From: Nocardia jejuensis NBRC 103114
Lineage (GTDB): Bacteria; Actinomycetota; Actinomycetes; Mycobacteriales; Mycobacteriaceae
DNA: 64,000 bases
Assembly (NCBI RefSeq): GCF_001613145.1
Contig: NZ_BDBU01000024.1
Span: forward strand, 1-64,000
Direction of reading: 5' to 3'
The first letter of the stretch is position 1, and the number at the start of each line of letters is the position of its first letter. Below, in pieces: positions 1 through 7,215 of this stretch. The position numbers were made by a program, and so were the translations under genes. The notes under the pieces were generated by a model. That model was given only the letters and a program-made list of their open reading frames with translations, was not told the DNA's origin and did not search any database.

Positions 1-1257
1 CCCACCGGCGACAGGCGCGGCGGGCTGAGCCGGAGCCGAAGGCGCTGGGGCCGAACCGGATTGGGTGGACGCGGCGCCGGGGGCGGCAGACGGGAGCGGA
101 CCGCTCGCCACTCGGCGCTCGAGGGTTTCGAGGCGCTGCAGCGTGGCGGTCTCGGCGTCGGAGACGGCGGGCAGGAGCATGCGGGCGGCGATGACCTCGA
201 GCAGGAGGCGGGGCGCCGTCGCACCGCGCATATCGCCGAGGCCCTCGTGCAGGAGTTCGGCGTGCCGGGCCAGGGTGGCGGGGCCGAGGCGGGCGGCTTG
301 GTCGCGCATCCGGTCGAGGATGTCGCCGGGGCCGGTGACCAGATTGCGTTCGACCGCATCGGGAACGGCGCGCATGAGGATCAGATCGCGCAGCCGTTCG
401 AGCAGATCGGTGGCGAAACGACGCGGGTCGTGCCCGGCCTCCACGACGCGGTCGATGGTGCCGAACAGGGCCGCGCCGTCGGAGGCCGCGAGGGCATCGA
501 CGGCGTCGTCGATCAGGGCCACATCGGTGACCCCGAGCAGCGAGACCGCGCGGGGGTAGGTGACACCCTCGTCGCCCGCACCCGCGAGCAGCTGGTCCAG
601 CACGCTGAGGCTGTCACGAGGCGAGCCGCCACCCGCGCGAATGACCAGCGGGTACACCGATTCCTCGACCGCGACGTGCTCCTGCTCGCAGATCTTGCCG
701 AGCAGCCCGCGCATGGTGGCGGGCGGCAGCAGCCGGAACGGGTAGTGATGCGTGCGGGAGCGGATGGTCGGCAGGACCTTCTCCGGTTCCGTGGTGGCGA
801 ACACGAAGATCAGGTGAGCGGGCGGCTCCTCCACGATCTTCAGCAGGGCATTGAAGCCCGCGGTCGTCACCATGTGCGCCTCGTCGACGATGAAGATGCG
901 ATAGCGGGACTCGGCGGGGGCGTAGAAGGCGCGGTCGCGTAGTTCGCGGGTGTCGTCGACGCCACCGTGGCTCGCGGCGTCGAGTTCGATGACGTCGAGG
1001 TTGCCGGACCCGCCGGGGCCGAGAGCGACACACGACGAGCAGACCCCGCACGGCGTGGAGGTCGGGCCCTCGACGCAGTTCAGCGAGCGCGCGAGAATCC
1101 GCGCGGAGGAGGTCTTGCCGCATCCGCGCGGGCCGGAGAACAGGTACGCGTGATTGATCCGCCCGGTGTCGAGAGCGATGCTCAGGGGATCGGTGACGTG
1201 CTCCTGCCCCACCACTTCAGCGAACGTTGCCGGTCGGTACTTCCGGTACAGAGCCAC
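1..1257 (-). CDS. dnaX: DNA polymerase III subunit gamma/tau, 5' part (3' end outside window)
   Basis: Clamp-loader ATPase of the replicative polymerase. The first 419 codons are visible and the gene runs off the left edge. It starts at a GTG (1257) and reads MALYRKYRPATFAEVVGQ, the classic DnaX N-terminus. A Walker A motif GPRGCGKT lies near residue 42, a zinc-binding set of four cysteines (C..C..C..C, about residues 60-76) follows, then a Walker B/DEAH-like IVDEAH and an SRxH sensor region. The visible end is Ala/Pro-rich, as at the start of the tau linker. No slippery frameshift site was needed to read through. A CRP-like palindrome lies about 80 bp upstream of the start. The assignment is secure. 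Confidence 0.96.
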   Translation of the reverse strand, partial: MALYRKYRPATFAEVVGQEHVTDPLSIALDTGRINHAYLFSGPRGCGKTSSARILARSLNCVEGPTSTPCGVCSSCVALGPGGSGNLDVIELDAASHGGVDDTRELRDRAFYAPAESRYRIFIVDEAHMVTTAGFNALLKIVEEPPAHLIFVFATTEPEKVLPTIRSRTHHYPFRLLPPATMRGLLGKICEQEHVAVEESVYPLVIRAGGGSPRDSLSVLDQLLAGAGDEGVTYPRAVSLLGVTDVALIDDAVDALAASDGAALFGTIDRVVEAGHDPRRFATDLLERLRDLILMRAVPDAVERNLVTGPGDILDRMRDQAARLGPATLARHAELLHEGLGDMRGATAPRLLLEVIAARMLLPAVSDAETATLQRLETLERRVASGPLPSAAPGAASTQSGSAPAPSAPAQPAAPVAGG

Positions 1258-1334
1258 GGCAGAAGGGTACCGGGACTGCCCGACATCCCTGCGCGCCTCC
1301 TCCGACCGGGCCGCGTCCCGACGCCCCGAAGTCA

Positions 1335-1354
1335 TATGTGAGCCAAGTCACATA
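1335..1354. promoter_or_regulatory. CRP/FNR-type palindrome upstream of dnaX
   Basis: Seven-base arms TATGTGA and TCACATA are separated by six bases, a perfect inverted repeat matching the TGTGA-N6-TCACA pattern of CRP-family regulators, including the mycobacterial cAMP receptor protein. It lies about 80 bp upstream of the dnaX GTG and 320 bp upstream of the divergent gene at 1674. The target gene is an inference. Confidence 0.55.
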
Positions 1355-1673
1355 CAAACCGTTCGCCCTCCGGCTCGGCGCAGCGCGGAACCGGGGTGGG
1401 CGAAGGAGGCCGAGCAAATTCTCAGCGCGGGATAGGGTCCGACATTGCCGGATGCCACGTCTACGCACGATCCCCATTTGCTGATGCGCGTTCGGTTTCA
1501 ACTGCGCAGACCGGACATAACGATCCAGTCAAGCGATGCGGCAAGATCGCAATCGTTTGGCTACCGTGGACATCGGCAACTTCGGTAGCCAAACCTTCAT
1601 CAGGTTGGTGGCCCCGGCCGGTCCCTCATCCCGACCGGGGCACAACCAACCCAATCTCCCTTAGGACGCCCAA

Positions 1674-2507
1674 GTGCCGTCGTATGACGACATCGCCGCA
1701 GCCTGGCTCATGAGCACGGAGTTCGCCGGCGATTCCGCCGCAGTCGGATTGCTCAGTCGCGCCATCAATCCGCAGGACTACGACATCAAGCGAGATTCGC
1801 TACCGGTGTCAGCCGCTGCCGACCCCGCCACCGCTGCCGCGATCCTGGAATTGCTGCAGCGCGGTCAGGTGCCGACCCTGGCAGCCATCGAAACCCTCAT
1901 CGTGCAGAACGACATGCGCGCCGAGGCCGAACGCATCGAACGCCTGGGCCGCCGCGCCCAGCGCAGCGTCGAGGATTTCGGCCGGGTCCTGGCCCAGCAG
2001 ACCGATATGTACTGGTCGGCGCACGGCACCGGGCCCACACGCCGCGACATTCTGCTCTCCGAACCCGTCATCGCGCTGATCCGCGATCGCGTCGGCGACA
2101 TCCCGCCGTCCGCGATCAAGCATCTGTGGTTGATCGAGAGGGCGCAGCGCGCCGGCTGGATCGCCTACAACGCGACTCCCCGATCCCTGTGTGCCGGAAG
2201 GCGTTTCCATGCCGCACGGTACGGAAACCGGGTGTCGCTGCGTCCGGTGAACACGCTGGGCGTACTGGTCACGGCATACCTGCGCGATCAACTGGCCGAG
2301 CACGGGCGTCCGCCGCGCTGGTCGGTGATGGCGTTCGAGCTGCGCGACGACCGCGGCCGCCGAGTGTTCAACGACACAGCCGACGCCCGGGCGCAGCAGC
2401 AGTGGCTCAGCACCGCCGAATGGACGGCCACCGAGGACGGCCTGCCGATGCCCGGTCCGCGCGGCTTGCGCGCTCTGACCCGTAAAAACCGAACCGCCCG
2501 CGCCTGA
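1674..2507 (+). CDS. Hypothetical protein, 277 aa
   Basis: Not recognised. It begins with GTG, with AGGA seven bases upstream. The product is soluble, with no signal peptide or membrane segment. The first half is helical and charged (an Arg/Glu-rich stretch about residues 75-105 may be a coiled coil). The second half contains Trp/Arg-rich segments around residues 150-260 and ends in a basic tail. It is transcribed divergently from dnaX across a 416-bp gap. A DNA-binding or phage-derived role is possible, but no motif decides it. Confidence 0.6.
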   Translation: MPSYDDIAAAWLMSTEFAGDSAAVGLLSRAINPQDYDIKRDSLPVSAAADPATAAAILELLQRGQVPTLAAIETLIVQNDMRAEAERIERLGRRAQRSVEDFGRVLAQQTDMYWSAHGTGPTRRDILLSEPVIALIRDRVGDIPPSAIKHLWLIERAQRAGWIAYNATPRSLCAGRRFHAARYGNRVSLRPVNTLGVLVTAYLRDQLAEHGRPPRWSVMAFELRDDRGRRVFNDTADARAQQQWLSTAEWTATEDGLPMPGPRGLRALTRKNRTARA

Positions 2508-2520
2508 CGTGCCGCGCTCA

Positions 2521-2556
2521 TCCGCTCCCCGAGCGGGGTAAGCGCAGGTCTGCGCT
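2521..2556 (+). terminator. Paired short hairpins after the 1674 gene
   Basis: Two hairpins lie side by side: CCGCTC/GAGCGG (2522-2536) and AGCGCA/TGCGCT (2541-2556). They sit just after the stop of the upstream gene and directly before the GlnR-like boxes of amt. There is no U-tract, so termination is only probable. Confidence 0.4.
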
Positions 2557-2630
2557 GTTACAGACACGTATCCAAGTCCTCATTTTTGTAACAGCGCCGA
2601 AACGTGAGGATTCGGTAACTTCCACGCAAC
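2557..2630 (+). promoter_or_regulatory. Three GlnR-like boxes upstream of the ammonium transporter
   Basis: Three copies of the GTnAC-N6-GnnnC pattern are visible: GTTAC..GTATC (2557-2572), GTAAC..GAAAC (2588-2603) and GTAAC..GCAAC (2615-2630). Actinobacterial GlnR binds GTnAC-N6-GAAAC units upstream of amtB, glnA and nir genes. The middle copy is an exact match. The boxes end 42 bp before the amt start, so they probably overlap or flank the promoter. Regulation by GlnR is inferred from this match. Confidence 0.65.
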
Positions 2631-2672
2631 GCGAATTAGTCATCAGACTTCTGCGCGCGGAAGGAGTTACCG

Positions 2673-3965
2673 ATGAATCCGACCATCGACCCGGCCGCCA
2701 CGGCCTGGCTGCTCGCGGCCACGGCCATGGTGCTGCTCATGACGCCGGGCTTGGCGATCTTCTACGGCGGCATGGTCCGCTCCAGCGGCGTGCTGAACAT
2801 GCTGATGATGAGCTTCATCTCGATTCCGCTGGTGACGGTGGCCTGGGTGGTCTTCGGCTACAGCCTCGCCTTCGGCGATGACGCGGGCGGCGGCATCATC
2901 GGCAATCTCGGGCATATCGGCCTGTCGGGCATCGATCCGACGACCGTGCACGTGACCGACACGGCCGCCAACACCGGTGTGCCGGAGCTGCTGTACATCA
3001 CCTTCCAGCTGACCTTCGCGATCCTGACCGTGGCCCTGGTGTCCGGCGCCATCGCCGATCGCGCCAAGTTCTCGGCGTGGATGATCTTCGTTCCGGTGTG
3101 GGCGCTGCTGGTGTACGCACCGATCGCGCACTGGGTGTGGACGCCGGACGGCTGGCTGGCCGGTTTCGGCACACTGGATTACGCGGGTGGCCTGGTCGTC
3201 GAGATCGCCTCGGGCGCTTCGGCACTGGCGCTGGCGCTGGTGCTCGGTCCGCGCGTCGGATTCAAGGTGGACGCCATGCGTCCGCACAATCTTCCGTTCG
3301 TGCTGCTCGGCGCGGGTCTGCTGTGGTTCGGCTGGTTCGGATTCAATGCCGGCTCGGCGCTGAAGGCGGACGGAATCGCCTCCGCGGTCTTCCTGAACAC
3401 ACTGATCGCGGGCTGCCTGGGCATGCTGGGCTGGCTCGTCGTCGAGCAGATCCGCGACGGCCGCCCCACCACCTTCGGCGCGGCCTCGGGCGCGGTGGCC
3501 GGTCTGGTCGCGATCACGCCCTCCTGCGGTTCGGTGACCACCCTCGGCGCGCTGGTCGTGGGTCTGGTTGCGGGCGTGGTGTGTTCGTTCGCCGTGAGCT
3601 GGAAGTTCAAGGGCGGCTTCGACGATTCGCTCGACGTCGTCGGCGTGCACTTCATGGGCGGCATCGTGGGCACGCTGCTGATCGGACTGCTCGCCAGCGA
3701 GGTCATGACCGGTGGCGCGCGGGGCCTGTTCTTCGGCGGCGGGCCGAGTCAGCTGGGCAAGCAGGCGGTGGGCGTGCTCGCGGTGGCGGCCTTCGCGTTC
3801 GTCGTGTCGTTCCTGCTGGGCAAGCTGATCGACGCGCTGATCGGATTCCGGATCAGCCGTGAGGAAGAGGTCGGCGGCATCGACTTCGCGCTGCACGCGG
3901 AGACCGCGTACGCCGAAGGCGTGAGCGGACATTCGCCGCACAACAAGTCGCCCTTCAAGCACTGA
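2673..3965 (+). CDS. amt: Ammonium transporter (Amt/Mep family)
   Basis: Integral membrane ammonium channel/transporter of 430 aa, the usual length, with about eleven hydrophobic segments. The family signature PHNLPFVLLGAGLLWFGWFGFNAGSAL-type block lies at residues 204-230. The second pore histidine is present (VGVHFMGG, H326), but the first position of the twin-His pair is glutamate (E177 in GGLVVEIAS), as in Mep1/Mep3-type proteins. The start has GGAAGGAG seven bases upstream. No glnK or glnD follows; the gene stands alone behind GlnR-like boxes and ends in a strong hairpin. Confidence 0.95.
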   Translation: MNPTIDPAATAWLLAATAMVLLMTPGLAIFYGGMVRSSGVLNMLMMSFISIPLVTVAWVVFGYSLAFGDDAGGGIIGNLGHIGLSGIDPTTVHVTDTAANTGVPELLYITFQLTFAILTVALVSGAIADRAKFSAWMIFVPVWALLVYAPIAHWVWTPDGWLAGFGTLDYAGGLVVEIASGASALALALVLGPRVGFKVDAMRPHNLPFVLLGAGLLWFGWFGFNAGSALKADGIASAVFLNTLIAGCLGMLGWLVVEQIRDGRPTTFGAASGAVAGLVAITPSCGSVTTLGALVVGLVAGVVCSFAVSWKFKGGFDDSLDVVGVHFMGGIVGTLLIGLLASEVMTGGARGLFFGGGPSQLGKQAVGVLAVAAFAFVVSFLLGKLIDALIGFRISREEEVGGIDFALHAETAYAEGVSGHSPHNKSPFKH

Positions 3966-4019
3966 GTTACCCGGCTCTTCGGAGTCATCAGCAGAGGTCA
4001 TCCGCAGGGGTCATCCGCA

Positions 4020-4069
4020 CGAAAAGCCATCAGGCCCGGGGCAATCCGCCCCGGTCCTGATGCTTTTCG
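4020..4069. terminator. Bidirectional terminator between amt and the zinc peptidase
   Basis: Long hairpin: the arms CGAAAAGC-ATCAGG-CCGGGG and CCCCGG-CCTGAT-GCTTTTCG pair with two single-base bulges around a seven-base loop. It lies between convergent genes and has a short U-run in both directions. Confidence 0.85.
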
Positions 4070-4107
4070 AGAATGTCGCGGACCCACGGCATGGCAGCGG
4101 GGGCGGG

Positions 4108-5376
4108 TCAGCTGACCTGTTTGCCCGAGGCCGAGAAGGTATTGCACTGGGCCGTGCGGTTCTTGTCGAAACCGAGTTCGAACCAGGCTCCGCCGTTCTG
4201 AGAGGTGCCGTGGTCGCGCATGTCGCCCGCCGAGTCGCCGCGATGATAGGAATCGGTGCGCGCGACGCCGATCTGAGCGGTGGTGAGCGCACCGCCGCCC
4301 TTGGAGGAAGCCAGGTACATGCCGTCGAAACAGTTGGCCTGCAGCTCGGTTCGGCGCGAGAGTTCCAGGCCGGTGTCCGAGCGGGTGCCCGCGTCCCGGC
4401 GCTGCTGGTGCACCTTGCCGAGGATGCCGGACTGGGCCTGGACGTGGTGCCCGTACTCGTGCGCGAACACCGACAGGTAGACGACCCAGTCGTTCTTGAA
4501 CAGGTCCGTCTGCAGCTGGCTGATCGGCATGTAGATGGTCTGGTCCGCGGAGCAGTAGAACGCGGCGAAGTTCGAGCTGTTGCCGGTGCACAGGGTGGTG
4601 ATGCCGTTGGTGTCGGCGGAGACGTTCACCTTGGGCGCCTCGAACGGCAGGTTGATCTCGTCGAAGACCGGCTTCCACGCGTTCGAGAGACACGTGGCGG
4701 CGGTCTCGAAGAATGTGCGGGCGGTGCCGACCTCGGTGCTCCACGGCGTGTACTTGCAGTTCGCGGGCACCAGGGTGAGGTCTTCACCCGCCAGGAGCGG
4801 ATTGTCCACGGTCGCAGCGACTCCCGCGCTCTCGCCACCGGGTGTGGGCGCGTAGGTGGTCTGCACCGAATCACCGGAACCGAAGGCGTTCAAGCCGGTT
4901 CGGACCGCGGCGCGCACCAGGAACGTGGAGATCACCAGGATGAGGATGACCAGGATCGAGGCCCAGCGGCCCCGGCGCGGCGGCGCCGGGCGCACCGGCG
5001 GTGGCGCGCCTGCCTGCGCGTACGCGGGCGGCGGCGGCATGGGCGGGCGGTAGGCCGGTTGCCGCGGAACCTGGCCGGAGGCACGGTATCCGGGCTGCTG
5101 GCCGTAGGCGGGCGGCGGGAAACCCTGGCGCGGCGCCTGTCCCGGCTGCTGCGGATATCCGGACGGCTGGCCGTATCCGGGCGGACGGCCGTAACCGGGA
5201 GCCGGTTGCCGACCGGGTTGTTGCTGGGGGTATCCGGATTGGCCGGGTCCGGGCTGCTGCGGATATCCGGGGCGCTGGCCGTATCCGGGTGGTGGCGGCG
5301 GGACCGGCCGCTGACCCGGATGGGGCGGGCGTCCGCCCGGGGGAATCGGTCCGTTTCCGGACGGTGGGCGAGTCAT
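4108..5376 (-). CDS. Membrane-anchored neutral zinc metallopeptidase (YpfJ/PF04228 type)
   Basis: A 422-aa protein. Residues 1-135 are a Pro/Gly/Gln/Tyr-rich cytoplasmic tail with YPQQPG-type repeats. Residues 139-155 form one transmembrane helix, followed by an extracytoplasmic peptidase domain. The HEYGH zinc motif is at 306-310, with a downstream Glu in RRTELQANCFDG (about 344), the pattern of the putative neutral zinc metallopeptidase family. The ATG at 5376 is preceded by a G-rich ribosome site and was preferred over a longer in-frame extension of unlikely composition. Its substrate is unknown. It diverges from the DUF2207 gene over a 77-bp promoter region. Confidence 0.88.
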   Translation of the reverse strand: MTRPPSGNGPIPPGGRPPHPGQRPVPPPPPGYGQRPGYPQQPGPGQSGYPQQQPGRQPAPGYGRPPGYGQPSGYPQQPGQAPRQGFPPPAYGQQPGYRASGQVPRQPAYRPPMPPPPAYAQAGAPPPVRPAPPRRGRWASILVILILVISTFLVRAAVRTGLNAFGSGDSVQTTYAPTPGGESAGVAATVDNPLLAGEDLTLVPANCKYTPWSTEVGTARTFFETAATCLSNAWKPVFDEINLPFEAPKVNVSADTNGITTLCTGNSSNFAAFYCSADQTIYMPISQLQTDLFKNDWVVYLSVFAHEYGHHVQAQSGILGKVHQQRRDAGTRSDTGLELSRRTELQANCFDGMYLASSKGGGALTTAQIGVARTDSYHRGDSAGDMRDHGTSQNGGAWFELGFDKNRTAQCNTFSASGKQVS

Positions 5377-5453
5377 CCCCCGCACCCCCTCGTTCCTTAG
5401 CGTTTGCCGACAGCCGCTGAGGAAGAATAGCAAGCTGTCTAAAGTAGCCTTCC

Positions 5454-7049
5454 ATGCAGATTTTTCGGGGGGGCGCCCTCGTGGCGCTGCTACTCGCCTT
5501 GGCGGGTGTAGCCGCGCCGGCAGCACACGCACAGTCCGAGGGTGTGCGGATCACCGCGGATGTGAATCTCGGCGACGACGGTCTGCTGCGAGTCGTGGAA
5601 ACCGTGGAAGTGCCTGCGGGGAGCCAATTCCGGCAGGTGCTGCCCCTTCGCGTCCAGGTTTCCGAGGGCGTGGAGCGAAACTTCCGGGTCAGCGACGTGA
5701 AGGCAACCGGTGACGGTGACGCGACAATCTCCGATGACCTGTTCACCGTCGACGCCCGGGAGGGCGTGGCGACCTTCGAGTACACGGTGCACAACACCGT
5801 CACCGATGCGAGCGGAGCGCAGGTCTTCCACTGGACCGGCGTCTTGAACACCGATGTGGCCTCCATCGACGTCAATGTGACGAGTCCCGATTTCCGGATG
5901 GGCGTGACCAAGTGCACCATCGGGCCGCCCGGAAAGCCGCAGGACTGCGCGGATATCCGGGTCGAGCCCGACGGCATCGCGCACCTGGCCAAGACCGATC
6001 TGCGCAAGGGTGACGTCATCGACGTGACGCTGCAGGTGCCGCCGGGCACGGTGAAATCCAATGCCGACATCCTGGACGACAACGCGCCGGGCGCCTTCTC
6101 GATCACCGGAACTGTGCTGGCGGCCTTCGGGATCCTGCTGGCGGGCTTGATCGCGGCGGCGGCGTACGTGTTCTGGGGCCGCCGCACCGCGCCCGAGAGT
6201 TCCGAGGTGCTCGATCCGATCGTCCCCGACGGGAACCGGGTGCACTTCACCTCGCCGGACGGCATCCTGCCCGGTACCGCCGGGCTGCTGCTCGACGGCT
6301 ACGTGGATCCCAACGATCTGGCCGCCACGGTGGTGGATCTGGCTGTGCGCAGCTACATCTGGGTGACCGTCGTGGACGGATCGGACTGGCGGATCTCACC
6401 GGTCAACCCCCCGGACGAGCATCTGACCGCCTACGAGCGAGCGGTGTACGCGGCGATCCTGCCCGAGGGCAAGGAGTCGGTGCTGCTGTCCGAGCTGCGC
6501 GGCCGGGTGCCCGCGAGCGCGGTGCGCAAGGCGCTGATCGACGATTCCGTCGAGCACGGCACCTTCGTCGACCGCACCCGGCGGGGTTACGAGTTCTGGC
6601 TGGGTGTGGCGCTCATCGTGATCGGCGGCGGCGTGCTGGCGGGCCTGGCCTTCGGCGCGCAGCGCCATGCCCTGGTCGGGGTGGCGATCGCGCTCGGTGG
6701 TGTCGCGGCGCTGTTCCTGCCGCGCTATCTGCCGTCCCGCACCGCACTCGGCCGCGAACTGACCGGACGGATCCAGGCGATGCAGCGCGGTTTGGACGCG
6801 GTGGTGCCGCAGCGACTTCCGGCTCCGGATCAGGAGATGGTGTTCTCCCGGGGCCTCCCGTTCATGGTGGCGGGCCGCAAGACCGATCAGTGGGTCCGCA
6901 CCTTCCGCGACCTGGATCCCACCGACGACGGCCAGCCGGGGGTCTACTGGTTCGGCGGCTTCGACGGCGACCGCAACCTGCACCGCTTCGCCGCCCACTT
7001 CCCCTACTTCATCACCGCGCTGGAAGGCTTGTTCACGACCTCGAACTGA
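5454..7049 (+). CDS. DUF2207-family membrane protein
   Basis: A 531-aa envelope protein. It has a signal peptide (residues 1-27, Ala-X-Ala cleavage near AHAQ) and an extracytoplasmic beta-rich domain to about 215. A first membrane segment follows at about 222-242, then a cytoplasmic stretch, a pair of hydrophobic segments near 383-425, and a C-terminal domain ending in a Gly/Phe/Trp-rich region (YWFGGFDG...). This architecture is that of the DUF2207 (PF09972) family, whose function is unknown. It is divergent from the zinc peptidase. About 165 bp with no visible feature follow before the AprA-like gene. Confidence 0.85.
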   Translation: MQIFRGGALVALLLALAGVAAPAAHAQSEGVRITADVNLGDDGLLRVVETVEVPAGSQFRQVLPLRVQVSEGVERNFRVSDVKATGDGDATISDDLFTVDAREGVATFEYTVHNTVTDASGAQVFHWTGVLNTDVASIDVNVTSPDFRMGVTKCTIGPPGKPQDCADIRVEPDGIAHLAKTDLRKGDVIDVTLQVPPGTVKSNADILDDNAPGAFSITGTVLAAFGILLAGLIAAAAYVFWGRRTAPESSEVLDPIVPDGNRVHFTSPDGILPGTAGLLLDGYVDPNDLAATVVDLAVRSYIWVTVVDGSDWRISPVNPPDEHLTAYERAVYAAILPEGKESVLLSELRGRVPASAVRKALIDDSVEHGTFVDRTRRGYEFWLGVALIVIGGGVLAGLAFGAQRHALVGVAIALGGVAALFLPRYLPSRTALGRELTGRIQAMQRGLDAVVPQRLPAPDQEMVFSRGLPFMVAGRKTDQWVRTFRDLDPTDDGQPGVYWFGGFDGDRNLHRFAAHFPYFITALEGLFTTSN

Positions 7050-7215
7050 TCGGTGACACGGGGGCCGACGTTCCCACACGGCCGCACCTCGAACAGCGCT
7101 GAGCGGCAATGGCTTACCGAAGGCAATGCACCGAACAGCGGCGGCCGCCGGGACGTGCCCAGCGCCCACACCGACCGGCAGGTGTGGCGCCCAGCCGACC
7201 CGGCCGCACGGATGA

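Noticed and set aside
4060..5400. Long plus-strand frame opposite the zinc peptidase
   Set aside because: Antisense shadow of a well-supported gene; Arg/Gly-rich composition and no ribosome site.
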